This document shows positions 1-8,384 of a stretch of DNA of 64,000 nt, piece after piece. The DNA is taken from the NCBI RefSeq assembly GCF_003597675.1, contig NZ_CP030827.1, forward strand, positions 2,976,001 through 3,040,000, given 5' to 3'. The DNA comes from Neorhizobium sp. NCHU2750. GTDB taxonomy: Bacteria > Pseudomonadota > Alphaproteobacteria > Rhizobiales > Rhizobiaceae. Under the pieces are notes generated by a model. The model did not search any database. It saw nothing but the letters and a program-made list of their open reading frames with translations, and was not told the origin of the DNA. The position numbers and the translations under genes are program-made. How positions within the stretch are numbered: position 1 is the first letter of the stretch; each line of letters begins with the position of its first letter.

Positions 1-2
1 CG

Positions 3-326
3 GCACAAGCACCGTTCACCTCCCTCTTGGCAGCCTGGGAAGCAATCATCGTCCTGTCGCGGCCGGACCAACTCGACTGTTCCTATGGCGAAGCGATGGG
101 CGCCGTTACCGAATGGCTCGATGCCCGCGGCATCGAGCTTCGCGAATCCGGATCACCGCGGGAATTGCTCGCCCACGCAGTGACAGTTGCCCAAATGCAC
201 GGCATCGGCAAACGGTACCTCAGCAATTTCGATTGTTTCCACTATGCCTATGCCAAGGTGACCGGGCAACCCTTGTTGACAATGGACCACCTGCTCCGCG
301 CAACCGACATCCAGACTTCCCCTTGA
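3..326 (+). CDS. VapC-family PIN-domain toxin, 5' end outside window
   Basis: This is the C-terminal part of a PIN-domain ribonuclease of the VapC type, the toxin half of a type II toxin-antitoxin pair. The frame is open from the window edge and the coding region starts outside; the TTG at 27 is internal. Readable text includes TSLLAAWEAIIVLSRP, a typical second acidic region of VapC proteins, and later a segment with NFDCFHYAYAKVTGQPLLT that carries the third conserved acidic position. The N-terminal DxS region and the antitoxin gene, which would lie upstream, are not visible. The stop at 324-326 overlaps the candidate Zur box of the next gene. Family assignment is by motif and could only be confirmed with the missing N-terminus. 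Confidence 0.72.
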   Translation, partial: AQAPFTSLLAAWEAIIVLSRPDQLDCSYGEAMGAVTEWLDARGIELRESGSPRELLAHAVTVAQMHGIGKRYLSNFDCFHYAYAKVTGQPLLTMDHLLRATDIQTSP

Positions 327-343
327 TGTGATTTTATAACATC
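325..343 (+). promoter_or_regulatory. Candidate Zur-type operator upstream of cobW-like gene
   Basis: The sequence GATGTGATTTTATAACATC is an imperfect dyad of 19 bp, 14 of 19 positions symmetric, and resembles the alphaproteobacterial Zur box built on GTTATnnnATAAC half-sites. It lies about 105 bp upstream of the start of a CobW-family GTPase, a family that Zur controls in Agrobacterium. The assignment is inference from resemblance and context. Confidence 0.5.
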
Positions 344-448
344 GAAACCCTTTGAACTCGTCCGGCCTTGCCCTTATATGGAGCGGACGATTTTTCGCGC
401 CGTCTGCAAATGCCGCGGTGCAAGCCCTTAACCCTTCGAGGTTTCCCT

Positions 449-1591
449 ATGACCGACCAAACCACCGAAGCTCAAGCAGCAAAGCCCATTCCCGTCACCG
501 TGCTGACCGGCTATCTCGGCGCCGGCAAGACGACGCTTCTGAACCGCATCCTGTCCGAAAGCCACGGCAAGAAATATGCCGTCATCGTCAACGAATTCGG
601 CGAGATCGGCATCGATAACGACCTGATCGTCGAGTCGGACGAAGAGATCTACGAGATGAACAACGGCTGCGTCTGCTGCACCGTGCGCGGCGACCTGATC
701 CGCGTCGTCGAAGGCCTGATGCGCCGCCCCGGCCGTTTCGACGGCATCATCGTCGAGACCACCGGTCTTGCCGACCCGGTGCCTGTCGCCCAGACCTTCT
801 TCATGGATGACGACGTCCGCACCAAGACCGAACTCGATGCCGTCGTCGCCCTCGTCGATGCCAAGCACCTGCCGCTGCGCCTGAAGGACAGCCGCGAAGC
901 CGAAGACCAGATCGCCTTTGCCGATGTCGTTCTCATCAACAAGACCGATCTCGTCACACCGGAAGAACTGGCCGTCGTCGAGGATGTCGTGCGCGCCATC
1001 AACCCGACCGCCCGCATCTACAAGACCAGCCGTTCGGGTGTCGATCTTGCCCGCGTGCTCGATCAGGGCGCCTTCAACCTCGAGCGTGCCCTCGAAAACG
1101 ATCCGCATTTCCTCGATCACGACCATGACGACCATGTCTGTGGCCCGGATTGCGATCACGACCACCATCACCACGGCCATGATCACCACCATCATGACCA
1201 TGACCACGGCCATGATCATCACCACCATGATCACGACCACCATCATGGCCATCATGATGCGATGTCGCCGATCCATGACGTAACGGTGAAGTCGATCTCG
1301 CTGCGCGGCGGCGAAATGAACCCGGATCGCTTCTTCCCCTGGATCCAGAAGATCACCCAGACGGAAGGCCCGAACATCCTGCGCCTCAAGGGCATCATCG
1401 CCTTTGCCGGCGATGAGGAACGCTATGTCGTCCAGGGCGTCCACATGATCGTGGAAGGCGATCACCAGCGCCCGTGGAAGGATGGCGAGAAGCGCGAAAG
1501 CCGCCTCGTCTTCATCGGCCGCAATCTCGATTTCGCCAAGATCGAGCAGAGCTTCCTCGCCTGCCAGGCAAGCGCCAAGACGCCCGCCTGA
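449..1591 (+). CDS. CobW/COG0523-family GTP-binding metal chaperone with His-rich tract
   Basis: This 380-residue protein belongs to the COG0523 GTPases, which deliver metals such as zinc to client enzymes. The P-loop GYLGAGKT is at residues 21-28, and the metal-binding CxCC motif (CVCC) is at 74-77. A CobW C-terminal domain follows a long His/Asp tract at about 218-270, which also holds two cysteines and probably buffers metal ions. The ATG at 449 was chosen because CGAGG lies just upstream and the reading starts shortly before the P-loop; an earlier ATG at 368 has no ribosome site and would add a low-conservation tail. A WD40-repeat gene follows at 98 bp and is probably co-transcribed. Zinc as the metal is inferred from the family, the histidines and the Zur-like site upstream. 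Confidence 0.9.
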   Translation: MTDQTTEAQAAKPIPVTVLTGYLGAGKTTLLNRILSESHGKKYAVIVNEFGEIGIDNDLIVESDEEIYEMNNGCVCCTVRGDLIRVVEGLMRRPGRFDGIIVETTGLADPVPVAQTFFMDDDVRTKTELDAVVALVDAKHLPLRLKDSREAEDQIAFADVVLINKTDLVTPEELAVVEDVVRAINPTARIYKTSRSGVDLARVLDQGAFNLERALENDPHFLDHDHDDHVCGPDCDHDHHHHGHDHHHHDHDHGHDHHHHDHDHHHGHHDAMSPIHDVTVKSISLRGGEMNPDRFFPWIQKITQTEGPNILRLKGIIAFAGDEERYVVQGVHMIVEGDHQRPWKDGEKRESRLVFIGRNLDFAKIEQSFLACQASAKTPA

Positions 1592-1688
1592 CATCGGCCG
1601 AAGATTTGAATATAGACAAGCGGGCGTCGGAAACGGCGCCCGAAAACCATATGGATCATAAAACCATGCCCGGAATGATGGCCGCCTG

Positions 1689-2675
1689 ATGCCGACAGTT
1701 GCACCGCTTGATCTCGAAGGCCACGTCGTCTCGACCCATTTTCTGGGCGACATCCCCTTCTTCGCCACCGCTGCCGGCACCATCCACCGCCTCGATGGCG
1801 GCGAAAAGGTCACCGAAGCCCATCAGGGGCTCTTGACCTGCATCCGCGATCCTTTCAGCGCCACGCTCCTCTCCGGCGGCGAAGATGGCAGGCTCCTGCG
1901 CATCGGCCATGATGGCAGCACGACGGTGCTGGCAGATGTGCCGCGCAAGTGGATCAGCATCATCGCCGGCGGCCCGCAGAATGCCGTCGCCTATGCCGTC
2001 GGCAAGACCAGCACCGTGCGCCAGAACGATGGCACGGTGAAGGAATTTGTCGAGGAGCGCAGCGTCGAAGGCATCGCCTTCGCCGGCAAGGGCCTGAGGA
2101 TCGCCGCCGCCCGTTACAATGGTGTTTCGCTGCACTGGGTCGGCACCAATGCCCCCGCACAGGATCTCGACTGGAAAGGCGCCCATACCGGCGTCACCTT
2201 CTCGCCGGACGGCCGCTTCCTCGTCACCACCATGCAGGAAAATGCGCTTCACGGCTGGAAGCTCGACGGCAAGGCCGGCGAAAACCGCCATATGCGCATG
2301 ACCGGCTATCCCGCCAAGGTGAAGTCGCTCTCCTGGTCGGTGAAAGGCAAGTGGCTCGCCTCTTCCGGTGCTCCTGCCGCCATTGTCTGGCCGTTCTCGT
2401 CGAAGGATGGCCCGATGGGCAAGGCGCCTCTGGAACTCGGCACGCGGGCCAATATCATGGTCAGCCAGGTCGCCTTCCATCCGGCAGAAGAGGTGCTGGC
2501 AATCGGCTTCGTCGACGGGATGATCCTCGGCGTCAGGATCGCCGACGAAAAGGAAGCCCTCCTTCGCCGTCCCGGCAAGGGTGCCATTACCGGCATGAGC
2601 TGGAGCGCCAGCGGCAAGCTGTTGTCCTTCGCATCCGAAGGCGGTGATTGCGGCGTGATCGATATCAGCGGCTGA
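1689..2675 (+). CDS. WD40-repeat beta-propeller protein
   Basis: This 328-residue protein has no signal peptide and shows repeated WD40-like blades, for example LLSGGEDGRLLRIGHDG, GVTFSPDGRFLVTTMQENALHGW and LSWSVKGKWLASSGAPAAIVW. Its length fits a single seven-bladed propeller, a scaffold for protein contacts with no catalytic site that I can see. It follows the CobW-type GTPase on the same strand, so it may act with it in metal delivery, but that role is inferred from position only. A GTG or TTG start slightly further upstream is possible; the ATG at 1689 gives a compact protein. Confidence 0.8.
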   Translation: MPTVAPLDLEGHVVSTHFLGDIPFFATAAGTIHRLDGGEKVTEAHQGLLTCIRDPFSATLLSGGEDGRLLRIGHDGSTTVLADVPRKWISIIAGGPQNAVAYAVGKTSTVRQNDGTVKEFVEERSVEGIAFAGKGLRIAAARYNGVSLHWVGTNAPAQDLDWKGAHTGVTFSPDGRFLVTTMQENALHGWKLDGKAGENRHMRMTGYPAKVKSLSWSVKGKWLASSGAPAAIVWPFSSKDGPMGKAPLELGTRANIMVSQVAFHPAEEVLAIGFVDGMILGVRIADEKEALLRRPGKGAITGMSWSASGKLLSFASEGGDCGVIDISG

Positions 2676-2703
2676 TATAGACCGGCTTAGACAAAGTGGG
2701 GAA

Positions 2704-2733
2704 TGGGTGGGAGCTCCATACTTCCCCCACCCA
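2704..2733 (+). terminator. Weak hairpin after the WD40 gene
   Basis: TGGGTGGG at 2704-2711 pairs with CCCACCCA at 2726-2733 around a 14-nt loop. There is no T-tract on either strand, so it is at best a weak or Rho-assisted end for the cobW/WD40 unit and for the convergent LysR gene. Confidence 0.3.
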
Positions 2734-2966
2734 CCCCATGGGATATCGTTGGCACCGGAATGAATACAAGGCGCCGCCGTTATCCCCGAAGAGGAATGCA
2801 AATTCCGGCTGCGGAACAATCCCGCAATGGTTGCATATTCTTGTTTAATATTAGACGAGAATAAATCAACAGGCCGCGTACCTTATGCTGAACAGGTAAC
2901 CTTAATGCAGCAGAGCTTCGGTCGATCTTTGTAGGGCTTCCGGCCATAAAACGACTGGAGACCAGC

Positions 2967-3866
2967 TCATATATCCGCTTCGGAAAATATCTTGGCCGCC
3001 CAGTCGATGAATACGCGCACGCGCGGCGAAAGCTGCCTGTTCTGCGGGTAGAAGATCGACAACGGGGTCGGCGGCGGCGGATAATCCGCCAGCACCTCGA
3101 CAAGCCGGCCGTCGTCGACGAACCGCTGCACGTTGTAGCGCGGCGCCTGAAACAGCCCGAAACCGCGCCGGGCAAGATCCAGCACCGTATCGGAATTGTT
3201 GGCGGTCACCTGTGCCGGCAGCGAGACGTAACGCACCTCTCCCCCGTCCATCAGTTCCAGCGGCATGATCTGGCCCGTACGGGACGAGATGAAGCCGACG
3301 GCCCTATGCCCCTCGAGTTCGTCCGGCGTGTTGGGCATGCCATGCCTTTCGATATAGTCGGGGCTGGCACATGTCATTTCGCGGATCGTACCGAGCTTGC
3401 GCATGATCAGCGAACTGTCCGCCACCTCCCCGGCCCGGATCACGCAGTCGACGCCTTCCCGCAACAGATCGACAAAACGGTCGCTCTGGCCGAAATGGAT
3501 CTCCATCAGCGGATAGCGATTAAGAAATGCGCGCAGATGCGGCAGCAGAAAGGTCTGCGTCATCACCGGATGAGCATCGATGCGCAGGATACCCTGCGGC
3601 TTGGCATCCCGGAAGATCGCCTCTGCCTCGTCGACATCGGCAAGGATCGCAAGGCAGCGCTCATAGAACGCCTTACCGTCCAGCGTTACGGCCACATGCC
3701 GGGTCGTGCGTTCCAGCAGACGCGTTCCGACATCCGCCTCCAGCGCCTTGATCGCCTGCGTAGCCGTTGAGCGAGCCATCCCGAGATCCGCCGCGGCAGC
3801 AAGGAAACTGCCACGCTCGACCACCCGGATGAAGAGTTGCATGCGCAAGAGTCTGTCCATGCCCAT
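2967..3866 (-). CDS. LysR-family transcriptional regulator
   Basis: This is a 299-residue LysR-type regulator. The N-terminal winged helix-turn-helix reads FIRVVERGSFLAAAADLGMA followed by STATQAIKALEADVGTRLLER, and the C-terminal effector-binding domain runs to the end with the usual phrase RRGFGLFQAPRYNVQ. It starts 91 bp from the divergently transcribed SDR gene, the classical arrangement in which the regulator acts on the shared intergenic region, so the SDR/tautomerase pair is its likely target. The inducer is unknown. Confidence 0.92.
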   Translation of the reverse strand: MGMDRLLRMQLFIRVVERGSFLAAAADLGMARSTATQAIKALEADVGTRLLERTTRHVAVTLDGKAFYERCLAILADVDEAEAIFRDAKPQGILRIDAHPVMTQTFLLPHLRAFLNRYPLMEIHFGQSDRFVDLLREGVDCVIRAGEVADSSLIMRKLGTIREMTCASPDYIERHGMPNTPDELEGHRAVGFISSRTGQIMPLELMDGGEVRYVSLPAQVTANNSDTVLDLARRGFGLFQAPRYNVQRFVDDGRLVEVLADYPPPPTPLSIFYPQNRQLSPRVRVFIDWAAKIFSEADI

Positions 3867-3957
3867 TGTTCATCACAGCTAAATTGTTATGTCAAATGCG
3901 CATCATTGTTCTTTTTCACACTCACCATATCTTCAAGGGCAACAAAGGAGAAAGATC

Positions 3958-4698
3958 ATGAGCACCACCACACAACGCGTCGCCATCGTCACCGGAGCAT
4001 CCAAGGGCATAGGTAAGGCACTGGCCCTTCGCCTGGCCAAAGACGGGGTCGCAGTCGTCGTCAATTACGCCTCAAGCCAGGCCGCCGCCGACGAAGTCGT
4101 CCGCGACATCGAAGCCGCCGGTGGCAAGGCGATCGCCGTCAAGGCCGATGTCGGCACATCCAGCGGCGTCATCGCTCTGTTCGACGCGGCCGAGAGAAGC
4201 TTCGGCGGCATCGACATCCTGGTCAACAATGCCGGCGTGATGAAGCTCTCGCCTTTGACCGAAACGAGCGACGAGACCTTCGAACAGCATCTGACCATCA
4301 ATCTTGCAGGAACCTTCTACGGCATCCGCGAGGCCGGCAAGCGGCTGCGCGATGGCGGCCGCATCATCAACTTCTCCTCCAGCGTGGTCGGCATGTATGG
4401 ACCTGGCTACGGCCCCTATGCCGCCAGCAAGGCCGGCGTCGAAGCCATGACCCATGTCGCCTCGAAGGAACTCGGCAAGCGGAAGATCACCGTCAACGCG
4501 GTTGCACCCGGCCCGGTCGAGACCGAATTGTTCATGAACGGCAAGTCGGAGGAACTGGTGCAGAACATCATCCGCAACATCCCGCTCGGCCGCCTCGGCC
4601 AGCCGGATGATATCGCCGCGGTCGTCTCTTTCCTGGCAAGCCCTGAAAGCGGCTGGGTCAACGGCCAGGTCCTGCGCGCCAATGGCGGCATGATCTGA
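3958..4698 (+). CDS. SDR-family NAD(P)-dependent oxidoreductase
   Basis: This 246-residue protein is a classical short-chain dehydrogenase. The cofactor motif TGASKGIG is at residues 13-20, NNAG follows mid-protein, and the catalytic Ser...YGPYAASK set (YxxxK) is intact. The ATG at 3958 is preceded by AAAGGAG at 3944-3950, which decides the start over an upstream in-frame codon. Substrate cannot be read from sequence; relatives reduce 3-oxoacyl or small carbonyl compounds. A tautomerase-like gene follows 30 bp downstream and a LysR gene is divergent, suggesting a small inducible catabolic or detoxifying unit. Confidence 0.92.
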   Translation: MSTTTQRVAIVTGASKGIGKALALRLAKDGVAVVVNYASSQAAADEVVRDIEAAGGKAIAVKADVGTSSGVIALFDAAERSFGGIDILVNNAGVMKLSPLTETSDETFEQHLTINLAGTFYGIREAGKRLRDGGRIINFSSSVVGMYGPGYGPYAASKAGVEAMTHVASKELGKRKITVNAVAPGPVETELFMNGKSEELVQNIIRNIPLGRLGQPDDIAAVVSFLASPESGWVNGQVLRANGGMI

Positions 4699-4728
4699 AA
4701 ACACACAGCGACGGGAAAGGAGATCCCC

Positions 4729-4947
4729 ATGCCCTTCGTCAACATCAAGACGCCGGAAGGCGCATTGACCAGAAGCCAGAAGGAAGAGATCGTGCACCGC
4801 ATGACGGACATGCTGGTCGGCTATATGAGCGAGGCCGCCCGTCCCCACACCATGGTGCTGATCGAGGAAGTCAAGGACGGTGGCTATGGCCGAGCGGACG
4901 AGATCTTCACCATCCCCGACGCCTATCGCGCGCCGGCGGCAAGCTGA
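4729..4947 (+). CDS. 4-oxalocrotonate tautomerase-like protein
   Basis: This 72-residue protein has the small tautomerase fold. The start MPFVNIKTPEG places proline directly after the initiator methionine, the catalytic Pro1 of the family, and a GALTRSQKEEIVHRMTDML helix follows. Members work as homohexamers or as related multimers on keto-enol pairs. A good ribosome site (GGAAAGGAG) sits before the ATG. It is the second gene behind the SDR dehydrogenase and probably shares its transcript and LysR control. Confidence 0.85.
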   Translation: MPFVNIKTPEGALTRSQKEEIVHRMTDMLVGYMSEAARPHTMVLIEEVKDGGYGRADEIFTIPDAYRAPAAS

Positions 4948-4973
4948 CGACTATCGATCTCGCCCAGACAGAA

Positions 4974-4997
4974 ACGGCGCGGTGAAGACCGCGCCGT
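4974..4997 (-). terminator. Hairpin between tautomerase and ompW genes
   Basis: ACGGCGCGGT at 4974-4983 and ACCGCGCCGT at 4988-4997 form a perfect 10-bp stem with a GAAG loop. On the minus strand it is followed by TTTCTGTCT, a modest U-rich run, so it best serves ompW and may also stop the convergent tautomerase transcript. Confidence 0.7.
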
Positions 4998-5023
4998 AAG
5001 AGTTCACACCCGGATCACTCCGC

Positions 5024-5719
5024 TTAGAAACGGTAGGTCACACCGGCACCGATAAGCCACGGATCGATCTTGGCCTTGCCGTGAAGCGAACCGAGCGCAT
5101 CGCTGTCAGCCGACCAGTTGGTCTTGAGGAAGATCTTCTTGACATCGACGTTCACACCCCAGTGCTTGTCGATCATGTAGTCGAAGCCGGCCTGCAGCGC
5201 GTAACCGAAGTGATTGTCCACATCAAGATTGTGGAAACCATCCTTGTTCGACTGATTGTAGAAGAGCGAGTAGTTGATGCCTGCACCGACATAGGGCCTG
5301 AAATTGCCCATATTGGTGAAGTGATATTGCAATGTCAGGGTTGGTGGCAGCAGCCAGGACTTGCCGACCGGAATTTCGCCGAGAGCGCCTGTCGTCTTGA
5401 TATTGGCATAGGTCGTGCCGAGGATCAGTTCCGCTGCGATATTGTCGGTGAAGAAGTAGCTGACATCGAATTCCGGAACGACCGTATCCGAATATTTCAG
5501 GCCGACGCCCGGCGCACCGGCTACCGAACCCGAATCATGCGTGACGACGCCGAGCGCGCGAACGCGGATCATCCACGGGCTCTGCGAATCGACATCGGTC
5601 GTAACCGGCGCGGGAGCCACGGGAGCGGGCGTCAAATCGGCAGCTGCTGCCCCGAACGCGAAGAAAACGGCACCCAAACCCGCCACCCAACGAGAATATC
5701 TGCCAATGCTGCTAGCCAT
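5024..5719 (-). CDS. ompW: OmpW-family outer membrane protein
   Basis: This 231-residue protein has an N-terminal signal peptide ending near FAFGAAAA and then an eight-stranded OmpW-type barrel. Family markers seen are the early SPWMIRVRALGV strand, the TNMGNFRPYVGAGINY segment and the C-terminal strand GAGVTYRF ending in Phe, the signature for BAM assembly. OmpW proteins form narrow hydrophobic channels in the outer membrane and are linked to stress and low-oxygen responses. A perfect FNR/FixK box lies upstream, which points to microaerobic control. Symbol given at family level. Confidence 0.9.
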   Translation of the reverse strand: MASSIGRYSRWVAGLGAVFFAFGAAAADLTPAPVAPAPVTTDVDSQSPWMIRVRALGVVTHDSGSVAGAPGVGLKYSDTVVPEFDVSYFFTDNIAAELILGTTYANIKTTGALGEIPVGKSWLLPPTLTLQYHFTNMGNFRPYVGAGINYSLFYNQSNKDGFHNLDVDNHFGYALQAGFDYMIDKHWGVNVDVKKIFLKTNWSADSDALGSLHGKAKIDPWLIGAGVTYRF

Positions 5720-5787
5720 TTCAGTTTGTCCTTCCAGCCAGTTTTGTCTGTCTGGAAAAGATCTAAGTCGCTCAAATCCGCACCGAC

Positions 5788-5801
5788 TTGATTGAGATCA
5801 A
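5788..5801 (-). promoter_or_regulatory. FNR/FixK/FnrN-type anaerobox upstream of ompW
   Basis: TTGATTGAGATCAA is an exact match to TTGAT-N4-ATCAA, the binding site of FNR, FnrN and FixK proteins. Its centre lies about 75 bp upstream of the ompW start codon, a usual activator position if the transcript has a 30-nt leader. The opposite direction has no gene start nearby, so ompW is the likely target. Confidence 0.82.
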
Positions 5802-5943
5802 CTCCTCCCGTTTACGTGAGTGAAAGCGCCGCAGCTGTTGCCCATATGACGCAGTTCTGCGGCCTCGCTAAAATGGAAAGCCTCAAGCAAGATCAGATAC
5901 TTGCGGCATATAAACTGGCAAAGCACAACCGCGGAAACGAAAA

Positions 5944-5968
5944 CCCCGCCTCCTTTGAGGAGGCGGGG
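5944..5968 (-). terminator. Rho-independent terminator of the acetyltransferase gene
   Basis: CCCCGCCTCC at 5944-5953 and GGAGGCGGGG at 5959-5968 form a perfect 10-bp stem with a 5-nt loop. On the minus strand the hairpin runs directly into TTTTCGTTT. It is 50 bp beyond the stop of the minus-strand GNAT gene. Confidence 0.88.
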
Positions 5969-6017
5969 TCAGGGCAGATCGGAGCGGCGCCGCGGCCTGG
6001 GGCTGAACAATGTGATG

Positions 6018-6587
6018 TCAGGCCAGCTTGCGTCCACTTGCAACGATCATGCCCGCCGCACCGTCGAGCCAGCCGGCCTTCAGTTCCAGCGCCAGGAAAC
6101 GGTCGCGCTGGAACGGGCCTGGCATGACGAGGTGGGCAGCTTTTGTGGCAAAGAAGCCGAAGCGCTCGTAATAGGCGGCATCGCCGACGAGCAGGATCGC
6201 GCCGTGGCCGCGCTTGTGCGCCTCGGTGATCGCAGCCCGCATCAGGGCACCGCCGATACCCTTGCCCTCATGGGCGGCATCGACAGCCAGCGGACCGAGC
6301 AGCAAGGCATCGATCGGCGTGCCTTCCGGCGAAATGCCGGCTTCGACATTCCACAGGCGCACCGTGCCGATGACATGACCGGCGCCGTCGCGGGCGACCA
6401 GCGCCAGGCCTTCGGCCGGCAGGCGATTGCGACGGATCTTTTCCGACGACTTCTTGCGGCGATCGGCGCCCATGGCGCGATCGAGCAGGGTTTCGCGGGC
6501 AACCACGTCGGCCGAATTCTCGGCATCGATCGTGTAGGTGGAAGCGGGCGCAAAGAATGCGCGTACAGAATCAAGAACAGTGGCCAT
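6018..6587 (-). CDS. GNAT-family N-acetyltransferase
   Basis: This 189-residue protein carries one GNAT fold. The acetyl-CoA loop is visible as DAAHEGKGIGGALMRAAI (the R/Q-x-x-G-x-G/A pattern), followed by GAILLVGDAAYYERFGFF, the beta5 strand and helix typical of YhbS-like enzymes. The ATG at 6587 has GGGAGG seven bases upstream; a TTG at 6608 is less likely. It lies just downstream of the ornithine decarboxylase gene on the same strand, which suggests a polyamine or amino-acid-related substrate, but this is position only. Confidence 0.85.
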   Translation of the reverse strand: MATVLDSVRAFFAPASTYTIDAENSADVVARETLLDRAMGADRRKKSSEKIRRNRLPAEGLALVARDGAGHVIGTVRLWNVEAGISPEGTPIDALLLGPLAVDAAHEGKGIGGALMRAAITEAHKRGHGAILLVGDAAYYERFGFFATKAAHLVMPGPFQRDRFLALELKAGWLDGAAGMIVASGRKLA

Positions 6588-6703
6588 CTTTGGGCCTCCC
6601 GCGCTCAAAACCGATTCAAACGGTATCGTCGGATCATTGTGGATTTGCCGCCCCGACTGGATACGGGGCCGGCTAAAGTGAAGATCGCCTCAATCGAGAT
6701 CGA

Positions 6704-7837
6704 TCAGATGACGTAGGCCTTGAGCGGCTCGAAGCCGTTGAAGGCGACGGCCGAGTAGGTCGTCGTATAGGCGCCGGTGCCTTCGATCAGAACTTCGTCG
6801 CCGATCGAAAGGGTGAGCGGCAGCGGATACATGTTCTTCTCGTACATCACGTCGGCCGAATCGCAGGTCGGGCCGGCAAGCACGCAAGGCTCCATCTCGT
6901 CGCCGTCACGCTCGGTGCGGATCGGGTAGCGGATGGCCTCGTCCATGGTTTCGGCGAGACCGCCGAACTTGCCGATGTCGAGGAAGACCCAGCGATGGTT
7001 GTCATTGTCCGACTTGCGCGACACGAGAACGACTTCCGCCTTGATCACGCCAGCATTACCGACCATGCCGCGACCCGGCTCGATGATCGTCTTCGGCAGG
7101 TTGTTGCCGAAATGCTTGCGCAGCGAAGCCGAGATCGCCTGACCGTATTCCTCAGCCTTCGGGATGTCGCGCAGATACTTGGTCGGGAAGCCGCCGCCCA
7201 TGTTGACCATCTGCAGGACGATGCCCTGCTTGGCCAGCTGTGCGAAGACGCGCTTGGCATCGGCCAGAGCCGAATCCCAGGCATCGACCTTGGTCATCTG
7301 CGAACCGACATGGAAGGACACGCCGTAGCTTTCGAGACCAAGCTGATGGGCGTAGACGAGAACGTCAACGGCCATCTGCGGCACGCAGCCGAACTTGCGC
7401 GAAAGCGGCCATTCGGCGCCTTCGCCATCGGTCAGCACGCGGCAGAATACCTTGGCACCGGGAGCAGCACGGGAAATCTTCTCGACTTCCTCATGGCTGT
7501 CGACGGCGAAGAGACCGACGCCGAGCGCATGCGCACGGGCGATGTCGCGTTCCTTCTTGATCGTGTTGCCGAAGGAGATGCGGTCGGCGGTCGCACCGGC
7601 ATCGAGCGCCATCTGGATTTCGGCGACGGATGCGCAATCGAAGCTCGAGCCGAGAGAGGCGAGCATCTTCAGGATTGCCGGTTCCGGGTTTGCCTTGACC
7701 GCATAGTAGATAGCGCTGTCCGGCAGGGCGTGACGGAAGGCGTGGAAATTGTCGCGAACGACGTCGAGATCGACAACGAGGCACGGGCCTTCCGGACGTC
7801 GGGTCTTGATGAAGTCGAGGATGCGAGCAGTGGTCAT
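6704..7837 (-). CDS. odc: Ornithine (or lysine/ornithine) decarboxylase, PLP fold III
   Basis: This 377-residue enzyme decarboxylates ornithine to putrescine, the entry to polyamine synthesis, in the cytoplasm. It is the alanine-racemase-fold type: Lys48 in YYAVKANP binds PLP, HVGSQ and EPGRGMVGNAG line the phosphate, and CDSADV (Cys325) supplies the residue that enters the partner subunit's active site in the dimer. Length and the compact N-terminus match the alphaproteobacterial ODC group rather than diaminopimelate decarboxylase. The start has GAAGGGA upstream. A leader of more than 200 nt precedes it, and the gene is probably controlled through that RNA. Some relatives also accept lysine. 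Confidence 0.9.
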   Translation of the reverse strand: MTTARILDFIKTRRPEGPCLVVDLDVVRDNFHAFRHALPDSAIYYAVKANPEPAILKMLASLGSSFDCASVAEIQMALDAGATADRISFGNTIKKERDIARAHALGVGLFAVDSHEEVEKISRAAPGAKVFCRVLTDGEGAEWPLSRKFGCVPQMAVDVLVYAHQLGLESYGVSFHVGSQMTKVDAWDSALADAKRVFAQLAKQGIVLQMVNMGGGFPTKYLRDIPKAEEYGQAISASLRKHFGNNLPKTIIEPGRGMVGNAGVIKAEVVLVSRKSDNDNHRWVFLDIGKFGGLAETMDEAIRYPIRTERDGDEMEPCVLAGPTCDSADVMYEKNMYPLPLTLSIGDEVLIEGTGAYTTTYSAVAFNGFEPLKAYVI

Positions 7838-7849
7838 CGGTCAGTCCCT

Positions 7850-8100
7850 TCAAAATCTCAAAGCTCCGGCTATGAACCGGAGGACAAAGGACGGATGAGA
7901 ATGCGTCCGGGCCCAGCAGTTGGAGATACTGGTACCGTGAACACGCTCTACCGCGCGATATGTAGACCAACGCCCTGCCACGAGCTTTGATCCGGCTTTG
8001 TCTGCCTTGGATTGGAGGGTTGTCCCTACCGCACTTCCGGCAATGATGGTGTGCCTCTTCAGAATTGCAGGCTGATGGAAAGCTTGCAGAGACTAGAAAG
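7850..8100 (-). ncRNA. Probable speF-type leader RNA of the ornithine decarboxylase gene
   Basis: The long minus-strand leader before odc contains several local stems: AGGG/CCCT near 8013-8024, GGC/GCC at 7990-8005, TCTAC/GTAGA near 7946-7965, GGACG/CGTCC near 7889-7906, and CTCCGG/CCGGAG at 7863-7880, the last followed by a U-rich stretch just before the ribosome site. The speF element is a known alphaproteobacterial cis-regulatory RNA upstream of this gene. The call rests on context and structure; I could not align it to the family model. Confidence 0.58.
7863..7880 (-). promoter_or_regulatory. Hairpin next to the odc ribosome site
   Basis: CTCCGG and CCGGAG arms with a short loop stand about 25 nt upstream of the start codon and are followed on the minus strand by CTTTGAGATTTT. 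It could be an attenuator or a stem that hides the ribosome site as the output part of the leader RNA. Confidence 0.45.
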
Positions 8101-8384
8101 GCCCGCACCGTCGTTGCTTCAGATGTCCTCGCATTTTCCGGTTGGCCGGAATAGCGACTGGAGGGGTTAGTTCCAGGTACCTTACCGATGACCTCACCTT
8201 AGAGAGTGATCTCAATTCGAGGGTCGGCGGACACCCATGGGCACGTGCGACTTTGGGCAAGCCGGGAGATAAGAATATTCGCCGTCATAATCAAGAGGTT
8301 TTTTGGGCTCGACCGATTTTTTGCATTGGTCCATAAACAGCGAACAACACGACCGGTTTCGTTCAGTCTTTAGGAGACAGTCCC
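8101..8384. other. Divergent intergenic region between odc leader and LysR gene
   Basis: The whole gap between the odc and LysR starts is 547 bp. This half holds no supported open reading frame. A perfect 6-bp dyad, TTCCGG and CCGGAA with a TTGG loop, is at 8136-8151 and could be a factor site or the 5' end of the odc leader. The stretch from 8275 to 8345 is AT-rich and probably carries the LysR promoter. Confidence 0.5.

Noticed and set aside
1103..1260. Tandem repeat or assembly artefact at the CAT/CAC-rich stretch
   Set aside because: The run keeps one frame and gives a His/Asp tract that is a common feature of CobW-family proteins.
428..1813. 461-codon open frame on the minus strand opposite the CobW gene
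   Set aside because: It is read through the third-codon-position bias of the CobW gene, with a tract of Met/Val repeats that mirrors the His tract. The CobW frame has all catalytic motifs.
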